Source: Silicimonas sp. (GTDB lineage Bacteria > Pseudomonadota > Alphaproteobacteria > Rhodobacterales > Rhodobacteraceae). Taken from it: DNA of 63,287 nucleotides. The notes beneath the pieces are model-generated. The model did not search any database, had not been told where the DNA came from, and saw only the letters and a list, made by a program, of their open reading frames with translations. Position numbers and translations under genes: made by a program. The DNA is taken from contig JABDJO010000129.1 of the NCBI GenBank assembly GCA_013002465.1, positions 1-63,287 of the forward strand, written 5' to 3'. This document shows positions 8,791-18,496 of the stretch, in pieces. Numbering within the stretch: the stretch's first letter is position 1; each line of letters opens with the position of its first letter.

Positions 8791-9575
8791 TTTTCCAGCC
8801 GTGATTGCAGGTCTGCGATTGTGTCGTGGGCTGTCAGATCGGCGCGCAGGGGCGTGATCGAGGTAAATCCGTCCAAATTCGCCGTGACATCGGTGCCCGG
8901 CCCAGTTGGGTGGTGCTGCGGGCCACCCTTGACCCAAAGGAACATGCGGCCCGTCGGCCCGGTGTGCGCTTCGACACCCATATTGGTTTCCTTGCGCCAG
9001 CCTTGGGTCGTGATCTTCAAACCCTTGACGTCGGCACCGGGGATCGGCGGAAAATTCACGTTGTAAAACAGACGGTACGACGCATCGTCCCATATCCCAT
9101 TGTCCAAAAGCCAACGGACGGTGGCGACGCCATGTTGGGCAGCGGCCTCGAAGGGGTCGGCGAGAGAAGCGTTGAGGGGGCCAAAGAACTGGCTCAGCGC
9201 GATCGCCGGGATGCCCTGCAGCGCGGCTTCGATGGTCGCACCGATTGTGCCGGAATATAGCACGTTCTCGGCGGCATTGTTGCCCCGGTTCACGCCTGAA
9301 AGTACCAGATCAGGGGGCGCGCCGGTCATCACCTGGTGCAAGCCAGCCAGCACGCAATCGGCTGGAGAGCCTTCCGAGGCGAAACGGCGCGGTCCGAACT
9401 CTGACAAAAGCGTCGGATGGGTGTAATTGATGCAATGGCCGACACCGGATTGTTCGAAGGCGGGGGCAACAGTCCAGACTTCACCATCCGGACCGGCGAT
9501 GGCATTTGCAATGGCGTCCAGAATCGCCAGCCCGGGAGCGTTGATCCCGTCGTCATTGGTAATGAGAATGCGCAT
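8787..9575 (-). CDS. surE: 5'/3'-nucleotidase SurE
   Basis: 262 residues, a metal-dependent phosphatase of nucleoside monophosphates. N-terminal [10 protein letters not shown] supplies the Asp pair (D8, D9), and [18 protein letters not shown] provides the Ser/Asn metal and phosphate ligands. First gene of the surE-pcm-nlpD operon; rpoS, which follows in gammaproteobacteria, is absent, as expected for alphaproteobacteria. Confidence 0.96.
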   Translation of the reverse strand: MRILITNDDGINAPGLAILDAIANAIAGPDGEVWTVAPAFEQSGVGHCINYTHPTLLSEFGPRRFASEGSPADCVLAGLHQVMTGAPPDLVLSGVNRGNNAAENVLYSGTIGATIEAALQGIPAIALSQFFGPLNASLADPFEAAAQHGVATVRWLLDNGIWDDASYRLFYNVNFPPIPGADVKGLKITTQGWRKETNMGVEAHTGPTGRMFLWVKGGPQHHPTGPGTDVTANLDGFTSITPLRADLTAHDTIADLQSRLEK

Positions 9576-9655
9576 GGGTTGCCTTCAGCCCGTGATTTCC
9601 CCCTGCTTAGGCGAGACCCCTGGCGCGGGCAAGACGCTGCCCGGGCGAATTCGTC

Positions 9656-10297
9656 CTATATCGACGCCAGAAGCGCTTTTGCGGTTTCCGTAACCGGCGT
9701 TAAAGCCTCGCGGTCCTCTCCGGGAAAAAACCGGGCACGGGTGGCTGTCGGCATGGGCTGCGGGCTCAGGATAAAAACCTTGGGCCCGTTGCGCCGGGTT
9801 TCGGCAGCCCAGCTTCGCGCCATGGCAATCTGGGCGGCCTTGGTGGCGCCGTAGGCCGAAAAGAATTTCTTCCCGGCTTGCGGATCGTCGAAGAACAGCG
9901 CCCGCGGTGCGTCCGATGCCTCTAAAAGCGGGGCGACAAAGGGTATGAGAACCGACGTCGCAGTGACGTTGACTGCGATGGATTTCTCCATGTCCTTGGC
10001 ATCAAGATGGGCGGTCGGTGTCAGGGGGGCGGCGTGAATGGCCGTATGGGCCCAAATATCGACCCGCCCCCATCTGTCATGGATCGAACGGCAGAGTTCA
10101 GCCATGGCGGGGCGGTTCGTGATATCCATTGGCGCAAGTGTGGCACTGCCGCCTTTGGCGGCGATCCGGTCGTCAAGATCTTCCAGCCCGCCAACAGTAC
10201 GCGCCACGGCAACCACATGGTGGTCGTCGGCAAGGGCCTCGGCAAGGGCTGCTCCGAGGCCGCGTGAGGCGCCTGTGACAAGGGCGATCTTGGTCAT
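9656..10297 (-). CDS. Short-chain dehydrogenase/reductase family protein
   Basis: 213 residues, Rossmann-fold SDR. The nucleotide-binding loop is [12 protein letters not shown] and the catalytic YxxxK is YGATKAA. The usual NNAG motif is replaced by HTAIHAAP, and the catalytic Ser region reads ALFFDD rather than IISS, so it may be a divergent or inactive member. Start at 10297 (MTKIALV) is preceded by GAGG; an ATG three codons upstream is less well placed. Substrate unknown. 80 nt upstream of surE on the same strand, so possibly the first gene of that transcript. Confidence 0.8.
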   Translation of the reverse strand: MTKIALVTGASRGLGAALAEALADDHHVVAVARTVGGLEDLDDRIAAKGGSATLAPMDITNRPAMAELCRSIHDRWGRVDIWAHTAIHAAPLTPTAHLDAKDMEKSIAVNVTATSVLIPFVAPLLEASDAPRALFFDDPQAGKKFFSAYGATKAAQIAMARSWAAETRRNGPKVFILSPQPMPTATRARFFPGEDREALTPVTETAKALLASI

Positions 10298-10404
10298 GGT
10301 CCTCACTTGGACGCGGTGTTCAAAAGGGTCAAGACCTACAATGTTGCTCTTGCAGGAAAATCAGCCTATTTTGCCAGTTCGATCTATGTGCGGGGGGCTT
10401 TCAG

Positions 10405-10995
10405 GTGTTTCGATGTTTTCTGACCACGGCGCTATGCCTTGGTCTGGCGATTCCGGCAATGGCCGAAAGCGGGTCGTCAAAATCGCGCCAGCAGCTTTTC
10501 CGGCACCAGACGTCGGTTCTGGATAGCCGCGCGTCCCAGCAATACGCCAATTCCATCCGCTTGCAGCCGCGCGAGGTTTACATTCCGGGCACCCCGGGGA
10601 CGGAAAGCATTCCGCGGTTTTCTGGCAAGCCATCGGGCCCTTACGTTCACCTCGCCCGCGCGGCCGCACGCCGTCACGGCGTGCCCGAGGATCTGTTTCT
10701 GCGCCTGATCAGCCAGGAGTCGGGCTGGAACGCCAAGGCGCGGTCGCACAAGGGTGCGATTGGTCTGGCGCAACTCATGCCCGTGACGGCGCGGGTCTTG
10801 CGGGTCAATCCGCATGATCCGGCTCAAAACCTGGAAGGTGGCGCGCGCTATCTGGCCGAACAATTTCACAGCTTCCGGTCCTGGCGTCTTGCACTTGCGG
10901 CCTATAACGCCGGGCCTGAAGCTGTGCGCAAATACGGTGGTGTGCCGCCCTATCGTGAAACACGCGGCTACGTAAAAGCAATTCTCGGCAGCTAA
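10405..10995 (+). CDS. Periplasmic lytic transglycosylase (SLT domain)
   Basis: 196 residues. It cleaves the glycan strand of peptidoglycan, forming 1,6-anhydromuramyl ends. GTG start at 10405 after a G-rich site. A signal peptide ([16 protein letters not shown]) leads to about 60 linker residues. The SLT fold follows, with catalytic Glu in [13 protein letters not shown] and the goose-lysozyme-like [10 protein letters not shown] and AYNAGPEAV motifs. Short single-domain form. Followed by a copy of the dispersed repeat. Confidence 0.9.
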   Translation: MFRCFLTTALCLGLAIPAMAESGSSKSRQQLFRHQTSVLDSRASQQYANSIRLQPREVYIPGTPGTESIPRFSGKPSGPYVHLARAAARRHGVPEDLFLRLISQESGWNAKARSHKGAIGLAQLMPVTARVLRVNPHDPAQNLEGGARYLAEQFHSFRSWRLALAAYNAGPEAVRKYGGVPPYRETRGYVKAILGS

Positions 10996-10997
10996 CC

Positions 10998-11031
10998 CTT
11001 TCATCTTGCAAAAAATATGCCCGCCGGAGGC
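10998..11031 (-). repeat. Dispersed 34-bp intergenic repeat, copy A
   Basis: Reads on the minus strand as a CCTCCGGCGGGCATATTTT core followed by GCAAGATGAAAG. It matches copy B at 23947-23980 at 32 of 34 positions. Both copies are intergenic. Confidence 0.7.
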
Positions 11032-11123
11032 AATGGATTTTTCCATGAGAAATCCTCCCCCGCGACGCGCGCAGCGCGGCGCAAAGGCTTGCATGTCGGG
11101 GCCGCTCCGGGGCAGGAAGCACC

Positions 11124-11837
11124 ATGGCTAAGAAAACAAGCGGGCGCGGGCAGCGCGATCTGAGGGTGAGGGTGAAAACCGCGCGCGGGCGCCGGTCGTC
11201 GTCGACCCGCTGGCTTGAGCGGCAATTGAACGATCCTTATGTGCGACGCGCCAAGGACGAAGGCTATCGCGGACGGGCAGCTTTCAAGATTCTCGAATTG
11301 GACGACAAGTACCGGTTTCTGGTCCCCGGCGCGCGCGTCGTCGACCTTGGCTGTGCGCCGGGCGGCTGGAGCCAGGTCGCGGTGCGCCGGGTGAATGCCT
11401 TGGGCGAACGCTCCGGCAAGGACATCGGGCGGGTTATTGGCATTGACCTGCAAGAGGTCGAACCGGTGCCGGGGGCCGAGATCCACAAGCTCGATTTCCT
11501 CGACGAAGGTGCCGACGATGCGGTCAAGAACTGGCTTGGCGGAAAGGCCGACGTGGTGATGTCGGATATGGCCGCGTCCTCGTCGGGGCACAAACAGACC
11601 GACCATTTGCGCATCATGGCACTTTGCGAAGCCGCGGCCGAGTTTGCCTTCGACGTTCTGGACGAAGGCGGAACCTTTGTTGCAAAAGTTCTAGCAGGAG
11701 GCGCCGAGGCGGGGCTGCAGGCGCGATTGAAGCGGCATTTCGACAAGGTTGCGAATGTGAAACCCCCGGCCTCGCGGGCGGATTCGTCAGAGAAGTTCGT
11801 CGTGGCGACAGGGTTTCGGCGCCAGGATACGCGCTAA
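11124..11837 (+). CDS. rlmE: 23S rRNA (uridine-2'-O)-methyltransferase RlmE (FtsJ/RrmJ)
   Basis: 237 residues. It methylates the ribose of U2552 in 23S rRNA of the 50S subunit. A basic N-terminal extension ([22 protein letters not shown]) precedes the core. The K-D-K-E tetrad is visible in [33 protein letters not shown] and [12 protein letters not shown], and the SAM loop is [14 protein letters not shown]. Stands 96 nt upstream of the Kdo operon on the same strand. Confidence 0.96.
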   Translation: MAKKTSGRGQRDLRVRVKTARGRRSSSTRWLERQLNDPYVRRAKDEGYRGRAAFKILELDDKYRFLVPGARVVDLGCAPGGWSQVAVRRVNALGERSGKDIGRVIGIDLQEVEPVPGAEIHKLDFLDEGADDAVKNWLGGKADVVMSDMAASSSGHKQTDHLRIMALCEAAAEFAFDVLDEGGTFVAKVLAGGAEAGLQARLKRHFDKVANVKPPASRADSSEKFVVATGFRRQDTR

Positions 11838-11933
11838 TTGCCCGGGCAGACGGGCGCAAGTGGATCACGCGACATGGTTGCGGCCAGTCGGCAGATTCCG
11901 TAACCCGTTAGAAACCCGAGGCGAGGTCCACTG

Positions 11934-12725
11934 TTGCAGACCGTCATCTTCATTCCGGCGCGTTATCCGTCTGTCCGATTTCCGGGCAAGCCCCTTGCCA
12001 TGCTGACCGGCGCGACGGGTGAGGCCCGCTCGCTGATCCAGCGGAGTTGGGAGGCCGCCTGCGCGGTTCCGGGTGTGTCGGACGTCTTTGTACTGACCGA
12101 TGACAATCGAATTGCCGAGGCATCCCAAGCCTTTGGTGCAAAGATCATGATGACCTCGGAGCGCCCCCGCAATGGCACCGAGCGCTGTGCCGAAGCCATG
12201 GCCATGTTGGAAACCGAGCCTGATGTTGTGGTCAACCTGCAAGGCGATGCGCCATTGACACCGCCGCATTATGTAGAAGCCCTGATCGCGGCCATGGCCG
12301 ACGGTTCGGTCCAAATGGCGACCCCGGTGCTGAAAACCCAAGCCGATCATCTTGAGGCATTGCAGGCGGACAGAAAGGCGGGTCGGGTAGGGGCCACCAC
12401 GGCGGTCTTCGGGGCAGATGGCCGGGCGCTCTATTTTTCCAAAGAAGTTCTGCCCTTCGCCGACCGGTTCCGCGACACCGGCGTGCCGGTCTATCATCAT
12501 GTGGGGTGTTACGCTTATCGCCCCGACGCACTGCGCCGCTATGTCGATTGCCCGCCGGGCCCGTTCGAGACGGCCGAGGGGTTGGAACAGTTGAGGTTCC
12601 TGGAAAACGGCATCCCGGTGCATTGCGTCGAGGTTCACGCAATGGGACGGGCGTTCTGGGAATTGAACAACCCATCGGATATCCCTCTGATCGAAGAGAT
12701 CATGAAACGCGAGGGTATCGCATGA
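11934..12725 (+). CDS. kdsB: 3-deoxy-manno-octulosonate cytidylyltransferase
   Basis: 263 residues. Activates Kdo with CTP to CMP-Kdo for lipopolysaccharide core synthesis. Nucleotidyltransferase signature IPARYPSVRFPGKPLA at the N-terminus, LTDD and NLQGDAP motifs, and the C-terminal ELNNPSDIPLIEEIM. The start is TTG at 11934, preceded by GAGG; there is no ATG nearby. First of four overlapping genes kdsB-kdsA-kdsD-waaA. Confidence 0.95.
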   Translation: MQTVIFIPARYPSVRFPGKPLAMLTGATGEARSLIQRSWEAACAVPGVSDVFVLTDDNRIAEASQAFGAKIMMTSERPRNGTERCAEAMAMLETEPDVVVNLQGDAPLTPPHYVEALIAAMADGSVQMATPVLKTQADHLEALQADRKAGRVGATTAVFGADGRALYFSKEVLPFADRFRDTGVPVYHHVGCYAYRPDALRRYVDCPPGPFETAEGLEQLRFLENGIPVHCVEVHAMGRAFWELNNPSDIPLIEEIMKREGIA

Positions 12726-13540
12726 CGGATGTGAGTGTGGGCAAGGTCACCTTTGGGCAGGACTTGCCATTTGTCCTGATATCGGGGCCATGCCAGCTGG
12801 AAAGCCTCGATCATGCGCGCATGTTGGCAGGCAGCCTGAGCAAGACGGCTTGTGAATTGGGCATCGGCTATGTGTTCAAGGCAAGTTTCGACAAGGCGAA
12901 CCGGTCCAGCCTGTCCGGCGCGCGTGGCGTGGGAATGGACGAGGGATTGTCGATCCTTTCGGCCATCCGCGACGAGTTCGCCTGCCCAGTTCTGACTGAC
13001 GTGCATGAGGCATCGCAATGCGGCCAAGCAGCCGAGGCCGTCGATATTCTGCAAATCCCGGCGTTTCTGTGCCGCCAGACCGACCTGTTACTGGCCGCCA
13101 GCGAAACGGGAGCAGCGATCAATGTCAAAAAGGGTCAGTTCCTGGCGCCCTGGGACATGAAGAATGTCGTCGACAAGATTGAAAGTACAGGAAACAAGCG
13201 TCTCTTGCTGACCGAGCGTGGGGCAAGTTTTGGCTATAACATGCTGGTCTCAGACATGCGAAGCCTGCCGATCATGGCCGAGACAGGCTATCCGGTTGTG
13301 TTCGATGCGACGCACTCGGTCCAGCTTCCGGGCGGGCTGGGGAGTTCAACCGGCGGGCAGGCCGAGTTCGTGCCGCCGTTGGCACGGGCTGCCGTGGCAG
13401 TCGGCGTTTCGGCGGTGTTCATCGAAACCCATGAAGAACCGTCGCGCTCGCCCTCGGACGGGCCGAACATGGTGCCCCTGGATCAGATGGCGCCTCTGCT
13501 CAGCAAACTGAAAGCACTGGACGAGGTGACCAAGGGATGA
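12722..13540 (+). CDS. kdsA: 3-deoxy-8-phosphooctulonate synthase
   Basis: 272 residues, a TIM barrel that condenses phosphoenolpyruvate with arabinose-5-phosphate into Kdo-8-phosphate. ISGPCQLES carries the Cys typical of the metal-dependent class (the metal-independent E. coli type has Asn there). Further signatures are QIPAFLCRQTDLL, NVKKGQFLAPWDM and FDATHSVQLPG. The ATG at 12722 overlaps the kdsB stop (ATGA). Confidence 0.96.
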   Translation: MTDVSVGKVTFGQDLPFVLISGPCQLESLDHARMLAGSLSKTACELGIGYVFKASFDKANRSSLSGARGVGMDEGLSILSAIRDEFACPVLTDVHEASQCGQAAEAVDILQIPAFLCRQTDLLLAASETGAAINVKKGQFLAPWDMKNVVDKIESTGNKRLLLTERGASFGYNMLVSDMRSLPIMAETGYPVVFDATHSVQLPGGLGSSTGGQAEFVPPLARAAVAVGVSAVFIETHEEPSRSPSDGPNMVPLDQMAPLLSKLKALDEVTKG

Positions 13541-14514
13541 CCCGCTCTGCCGTCAGCGATGCCATCCGGACCGATTTGGCGGGGCTTGGTGAATTGGCCG
13601 AAGCGGTGGAGGCCATGGGGCCAGAGCTTGACGCCGCCCTTGACCTGATTGCGGGCATGGAAGGACGGTTGATCGTCACGGGCCTGGGCAAATCGGGACA
13701 TATCGGGGCGAAACTGGCGGCCACGTTCGCCTCAACCGGCACACCGGCCTATTTTCTGCATCCTGCCGAAGCCAGTCATGGCGATTTGGGGATGGTGCAG
13801 CCGTCGGACGTGATCCTGGCGTTGTCCTGGTCGGGGGAAACAACCGAGCTGTCCGATGTTATCGGCTATGCCAAGCGGCGCAATGTGCCTCTGATCGCCT
13901 TGTGCGGCGCGGCCAACAGCACGTTGGCACGCGCGTCGGATGTGGCACTTGTCCTGCCCCATGTGCGCGAGGCCTGCCCGCACAACCTTGCCCCCACGAC
14001 TTCGACCCTGGTGCAAATGGCCATGGGCGATGCCCTGGCGGTGGCATTGCTGCAGCGGAACGGGTTCGGCCCAGAGAGTTTTCACGGCTTCCACCCCGGC
14101 GGTTCCCTTGGCGCCGCGCTGAAGCATGTGCACGAGGTTATGCACACGGCCGAGGCTTTGCCGCTGGTATCGGAAGAAACCCCTGTTATCGCGGCGATTT
14201 CCGAACTTTCGGCTAAGGGATATGGAATTGTCGGCGTGACCCGGGGCGGGGAACTGGTAGGCGTCATAACCGACGGCGATATTCGCCGCTATCTGGAGCG
14301 CAATGCCAAGGCAACCATGCAAGGCGCGTTGCACGAAACCGAAGCGGGCGCGATCATGACCGAGGGCTCGGTCACGCTTTCACCTTCTATGATCGCCGGT
14401 GAGGCGCTTTCGATCCTGCAGGAACGGCGCATCTCGGCGGCCTTCGTCGTTGAGGCGGCGCAGCCGGTCGGGTTGGTCACGATGCTGAGGCTATTGAATC
14501 GCGGAACGGCCTGA
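13537..14514 (+). CDS. kdsD: D-arabinose-5-phosphate isomerase (SIS + two CBS)
   Basis: 325 residues. Converts ribulose-5-phosphate to arabinose-5-phosphate, the substrate of KdsA. An N-terminal SIS domain (LIVTGLGKSGHIGAKLAATFAS, SWSGETTEL, LAPTTSTL) is followed by a CBS pair (about 205-325, GITDGDIRRYLE-like VGVITDGDIRRYLE). Overlaps kdsA by ATGA. The KpsF/KdsD/GutQ family shares this layout; the operon context decides for Kdo synthesis. Confidence 0.94.
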   Translation: MTRSAVSDAIRTDLAGLGELAEAVEAMGPELDAALDLIAGMEGRLIVTGLGKSGHIGAKLAATFASTGTPAYFLHPAEASHGDLGMVQPSDVILALSWSGETTELSDVIGYAKRRNVPLIALCGAANSTLARASDVALVLPHVREACPHNLAPTTSTLVQMAMGDALAVALLQRNGFGPESFHGFHPGGSLGAALKHVHEVMHTAEALPLVSEETPVIAAISELSAKGYGIVGVTRGGELVGVITDGDIRRYLERNAKATMQGALHETEAGAIMTEGSVTLSPSMIAGEALSILQERRISAAFVVEAAQPVGLVTMLRLLNRGTA

Positions 14515-14519
14515 GCGCC

Positions 14520-15794
14520 GTGTCACCCTTAACGCGATTATATCTACTGTTCTCTTGGGTTTCCGGCCCTTTGTGGCGGTTATCGCATCGCCGACGGCTG
14601 GCGCGTGGCAAGGAACATCCCGAGCGACTGCGCGAAAAATATGGCGAGTACAAACATGACCGGCCCGAGGGACCGTTAATCTGGTTTCATGCCTTGTCTG
14701 TGGGCGAAAGTTTGGCACTGGTGCCGCTGATCGAACTGGCTTTGACGGCAAGACCGGGCGCTCATGTGGTGCTGACAACATCGACCGCCACGTCGATTGC
14801 CGCACTGGAGAGGGTAGGACTGCCGGATCGGTGTTTTCATATCCTGATGCCCATTGATACTCCGCAAGCGGTCGGGCGGTTTCTGGATCACTGGCGCCCG
14901 GACGTGGCGGGGTTCGCCGAACTGGATTTCTGGCCCCGGCTGATGGTCGATACACAGGCCCGGGGCATTCCCATGGTTCTGATCAACAGCCGGATGCCGG
15001 AAGGCAATTTCAAACGCCGCCAAAAGCTGGGCGGTCTGACGCGGGACGTGCTGCGTCTGTTCGAGCGGCTTCTGGTTCAGGACGAAGCCAGCCGCGAGCG
15101 TTTTGCGGACCTGGGCGCGGATCTGGATCGGATCGAGGTAGTGGGCGCGTTGAAATCCGCCGCACGGCCCCTGCCTGCGGACGCCAAAGAAGTCGAGCGC
15201 CTGCAAGGGGTTATCGCCAGCCGACCGACCTGGCTGGCGGCCGCCACCATCGGCAGCGAACACCCGGCCATGATCGCCGCCCATGTTCGCATCGCTAAGG
15301 CGCTGCCGGATGCGCTGATGATCCTCGCGCCGCGAAACGTATCCGACGGCGACGAGGCCGAGAGCCTGGCGCGGGGGCAATTCGACCGGGTCGCGCGGCG
15401 CAGCCGTGGCGAAGATTTCGGTGCGGACACCCAGGTTTATGTTGCCGACACCATTGGCGAAATGGGGCTTTGGTATCGCCTTGCGCCAGTGTCCTTTCTG
15501 GGTCACTCGCTTGGCGAAGGTCTGGAAGGCAAGAATCCCTATGAGGCCGCCGCACTTGGGTCAGTCGTATTGCATGGGCCCGAGGTTTCCTATTTTTCAG
15601 AAAGCTATGCCGGTTTGACCGCCGAGGGGGCCGCCCGAGAGGTTTGCGACTCCGAAGGCCTTGCAGATGCGGTTATCGACCTGCAAGATCCGGCCCGACG
15701 TCAGCCGATGCGTGACGGGGCCGAGCGGGCGATTGCCGCGCGTCGGGGAGTGCTGGATGCAACCTGGCGGGTGGTTGACGGCTATCTTGACTGA
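14520..15794 (+). CDS. waaA: 3-deoxy-D-manno-octulosonic acid (Kdo) transferase
   Basis: 424 residues, GT30 family. Transfers Kdo from CMP-Kdo to lipid A precursor at the inner membrane. An N-terminal hydrophobic anchor (TRLYLLFSWVSGPLW), the catalytic Glu in HALSVGESLALVPL, and the C-terminal LGHSLGEGLEGKNPYEAAALG donor-binding block are visible. GTG start at 14520, five bases after the kdsD stop. The number of Kdo residues added cannot be predicted. Tail-to-tail with the sugar kinase, 17 nt apart. Confidence 0.94.
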   Translation: MSPLTRLYLLFSWVSGPLWRLSHRRRLARGKEHPERLREKYGEYKHDRPEGPLIWFHALSVGESLALVPLIELALTARPGAHVVLTTSTATSIAALERVGLPDRCFHILMPIDTPQAVGRFLDHWRPDVAGFAELDFWPRLMVDTQARGIPMVLINSRMPEGNFKRRQKLGGLTRDVLRLFERLLVQDEASRERFADLGADLDRIEVVGALKSAARPLPADAKEVERLQGVIASRPTWLAAATIGSEHPAMIAAHVRIAKALPDALMILAPRNVSDGDEAESLARGQFDRVARRSRGEDFGADTQVYVADTIGEMGLWYRLAPVSFLGHSLGEGLEGKNPYEAAALGSVVLHGPEVSYFSESYAGLTAEGAAREVCDSEGLADAVIDLQDPARRQPMRDGAERAIAARRGVLDATWRVVDGYLD

Positions 15795-15811
15795 TGGCCG
15801 ATGGTTTGTCG

Positions 15812-16744
15812 TCAGGCCAAGCGCTGTAGTTCAGCGCGTGTCGGTGGATTGGCCCCGGCGCGGGACACCGTGACCGCCGCCGCGTCGGTCCCGAGCGAGA
15901 TGGCGGCAGCAAGATCTTTCTGGCTGATCGAGCGAAGCGCGGCTTTATCCAAAGCGCCCGCTTCGTGAAGGGACGCCAGAACGCCCGCGTTGAACGTGTC
16001 ACCCGCACCAACGGTATCGACGACTTGGGCGGGTTTCGCGGTGACACGCACTGGCGCGCCGTGGTTGAAACCCGTCGCCCCCTTGGCGCCTTCGGTCACC
16101 AGCACCACTGCGGGGCCGCGTGCCAAAAGAGCATCGGCAAGCGTTTCAAGATCGCCGTCGCCCATCAGCCAATGCAGGTCCTCGTCTGAAACTTTGACGA
16201 TATCCGCCAGCCCGATCATTTTTTCGATGCGGGCGCGATAGGCAGATTCATCCCGGATGAATCCCGGGCGAATGTTCGGGTCGATCATTGTGACACGTGT
16301 TGCGGCCTCGCGCTCCATCAGTGCTGCATAGGTGGCGGCACAGGGTTCCACCACCAGCGAGATGCCGCCAAAGAAAAGCGCCGAGACGTCGTCATCAAGA
16401 CTGGGCAAATCCTCGACCGAGACCATGCGGCCTGCGGTGTTTTCATCATAGAAGGCATAGCTGGCCTGCCCGTCGGTGAGGGTTACGAAGGCAAGGGTGG
16501 TGGGCCTGTCCGAGCGTGCGGCGACACTGGCATCAACACCCGAAGCGGCAAGAGAGTCGGTCAGTAGTTCACCGAATAGATCGGTGGAAATGCCGCTGAA
16601 GAACCCCGTGGGTGCCCCAAGCCGTCCAAGGGCGATGGCGGTATTGAACACCGCCCCGCCCGCAAAGGGCTGAAAGGCCGCGCCACCCTCGGTGGTTTCG
16701 CGCGGCAGCATGTCAATCAGGGCTTCGCCCGCACAAAGGATCAT
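15812..16744 (-). CDS. PfkB-family sugar kinase, probably fructokinase
   Basis: 310 residues, ribokinase fold. N-terminal GEALIDMLP, substrate-binding GGAVFNTAIALGRLG, and the catalytic anion-hole motif DTVGAGDTFNAG with the base Asp near the C-terminus. The ALIDMLP and GGAVFNTA blocks and the length suit bacterial fructokinases, but the phosphate acceptor cannot be proved. It stands alone between the Kdo operon and the TelA/SPFH operon. Confidence 0.82.
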   Translation of the reverse strand: MILCAGEALIDMLPRETTEGGAAFQPFAGGAVFNTAIALGRLGAPTGFFSGISTDLFGELLTDSLAASGVDASVAARSDRPTTLAFVTLTDGQASYAFYDENTAGRMVSVEDLPSLDDDVSALFFGGISLVVEPCAATYAALMEREAATRVTMIDPNIRPGFIRDESAYRARIEKMIGLADIVKVSDEDLHWLMGDGDLETLADALLARGPAVVLVTEGAKGATGFNHGAPVRVTAKPAQVVDTVGAGDTFNAGVLASLHEAGALDKAALRSISQKDLAAAISLGTDAAAVTVSRAGANPPTRAELQRLA

Positions 16745-16802
16745 CGGTTGCTCCTGGCTTTTTTGCTGCCTAGTGGGCGGTTGTCAGAATTGCAAGTTAG
16801 CG

Positions 16803-17912
16803 CTATCGGCTGTTGGCAAATACAAAGCCCGCCATGGCCGCAAGGACAAGCCCAATGACGATGGCGATGGCGATTTTCCAGGCCGACCAGGGCCTTTCGC
16901 CGGCGACCTGTCCGGTCTGACCATTCACCACGAACCGAAAGGAGCGGCCCCGATAGCGATAGGCAGCGATCCAGACCGGGACCAGGATATGCTTGAAGGT
17001 GACGTCGCTGATCTCGGTATCGACGTGTTCGACCCGTTGGCGGTCACCGCCAATGTCAAAGCGGACGTCGCGCAGGATTTGGCGGTCCATGATCTCGCGG
17101 GCTTCCCCGAAGGCTTCACGCAGTTCGATGGTGTAGGCTTCCGAGCGGAACCCGGCCAGGTATTCTGGTTGATAGGGTTCAAGACGGGTCAGATCCCAGT
17201 GGACCAACCCTTTGCGAAACCTGTCGGGCAGGGCGGTCGAGGCGATGATCAGCACATCGTCGAAAAACCGGGCAACACGGCCCCGCACGGGACGCCAGCG
17301 GACCTTGGCCACGCGGATCGTTTGGCGCTTGCCGTTTCGGGTGACTGTTCGGCTTTCATGATAGACTGTGCCGTGCTGCCCGCGATACGAGCTTTTTGTG
17401 TCTGCGTCGAAAGTCCAGCAGGGGGTGTAAACACCATTCAGCTTGCGGCCCTTGCGCGCGTATTCCATCAACCCGTTTGGCGCGAACCAAAGCGAGCCGA
17501 GCCAGCGTGTCATCTCGACCCGCGCCTCGGTTTCTTCCAGCATGAACGGCAGGACGGCGGCGGGCTTGATCTGACGCGACACGCCGGTATCGGTGACAAC
17601 GGGAGTTGCGCAGAACGGGCATTCGGCGGCATGGACGGCTGGGTCGAATTCCACATGGGCAGCGCAGTTGGGGCATGTCGAGACGCGGGTTTCCTCCATC
17701 TCGGCAGTGCCAAGTCCGGCTTCGACGGCATGGCGGAAATCATGCTCTTGCACAGCGACGGAGCGGGTCCAGGGGCCATGATCAATGGGTTCAATCGAAC
17801 CACAGTGATCGCAGACAAGCTGATCGTCACCGGGGTCGAAACGCAGGTCAGCCCCACAGGTTTCGCAGGGAAAACGGTGCTCGCTGGATAAAGAACGGTC
17901 AGGCTCGGACAT
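16803..17912 (-). CDS. Membrane-anchored double zinc-ribbon protein (YdjG-like)
   Basis: 369 residues. Two zinc ribbons open the protein: C16/C19...C34/C37 and C80/C83...C98/C101. A long conserved body follows (AVLPFMLEETEARVEMTRWL, YTPCWTFDADT), and one C-terminal transmembrane helix (WKIAIAIVIGLVLAAMAGFVF) ends the chain. Such proteins are often mislabelled 'primosomal protein N''; there is no helicase motif. The closest match in arrangement that I know is YdjG/YdjH, encoded beside the SPFH protein YdjI and PspA in Bacillus subtilis. Last gene of the 16.8-22.9 kb operon, 150 nt after the small lipoprotein. Function unproven. Confidence 0.7.
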   Translation of the reverse strand: MSEPDRSLSSEHRFPCETCGADLRFDPGDDQLVCDHCGSIEPIDHGPWTRSVAVQEHDFRHAVEAGLGTAEMEETRVSTCPNCAAHVEFDPAVHAAECPFCATPVVTDTGVSRQIKPAAVLPFMLEETEARVEMTRWLGSLWFAPNGLMEYARKGRKLNGVYTPCWTFDADTKSSYRGQHGTVYHESRTVTRNGKRQTIRVAKVRWRPVRGRVARFFDDVLIIASTALPDRFRKGLVHWDLTRLEPYQPEYLAGFRSEAYTIELREAFGEAREIMDRQILRDVRFDIGGDRQRVEHVDTEISDVTFKHILVPVWIAAYRYRGRSFRFVVNGQTGQVAGERPWSAWKIAIAIVIGLVLAAMAGFVFANSR

Positions 17913-18062
17913 CGTCAGAAACACCGACGAAGCACGCGTGGCACCAAAATGCCAAGGGCGTTGCCCCTTATCTGGTCGTGCAGCCAATTGGTTCCGGTTC
18001 GGTCAGTCATTCTCACCAGACTCCGAGTAGAGCGCATAGGTAGGATGGGTGCATTCCCGCAC

Positions 18063-18494
18063 CTACTCTGCATAGACCGGATGAAGTGTCAGCGTTTCCT
18101 GAAACTCAGCGCCGTTTCCGTACACGCCACTGACGAAACACGTACAGTCCGGATTGAGAAACAGGAGCATGCAAACGCCAGTCCAACCATCGGCGGGCCG
18201 AAGACAGATCTTGTTGCCCTCCATCGAACTGACGCCGGTCCGTCTTCGCAGATCAGATCTTGCACCGAATGAAATGAAGACGGCTTTACCGTCTTCGTAA
18301 AACTCGAAACCCTTGTTGCGGGAATTCAGCAGTGTTGCGGCAATCGCGTCCGGGTTATTCCGGAAAAAATCTGAACTCGCCTTCTCAATGTTGACGGGTT
18401 TCGCGCCATCGGGCGGTCCGGATGCCGTCGAGCAAGCCGACAGCAAGGCCAAGACGGCAGCGAAAAGCACATGGGCAAATCGCAAGCGCATCAT
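18063..18494 (-). CDS. Small lipoprotein of unknown function
   Basis: 143 residues. Start at 18494 behind AAGGAG; it begins two bases after the stop of the SPFH gene, so it is translationally linked. Signal peptide with lipobox LLSAC. The mature part contains KAVFISFGARSDLRRR and a Cys-rich end (CLRPADGWTGVCMLLFLNPDCTC). I do not recognise the family. Its place inside the TelA/SPFH operon suggests an envelope partner. Confidence 0.75.
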   Translation of the reverse strand: MMRLRFAHVLFAAVLALLSACSTASGPPDGAKPVNIEKASSDFFRNNPDAIAATLLNSRNKGFEFYEDGKAVFISFGARSDLRRRTGVSSMEGNKICLRPADGWTGVCMLLFLNPDCTCFVSGVYGNGAEFQETLTLHPVYAE

Positions 18495-18496
18495 TT

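Noticed and set aside
8791-9114. N-terminal extension of pcm into surE
   Set aside because: The frame is open, but family homology starts at MIENAEQRM and the ATG overlaps the surE stop as expected for coupled genes.
16803-17912. Calling the zinc-ribbon protein primosomal protein N' (PriA)
   Set aside because: Only ribbons and a membrane helix are present; there is no helicase domain.
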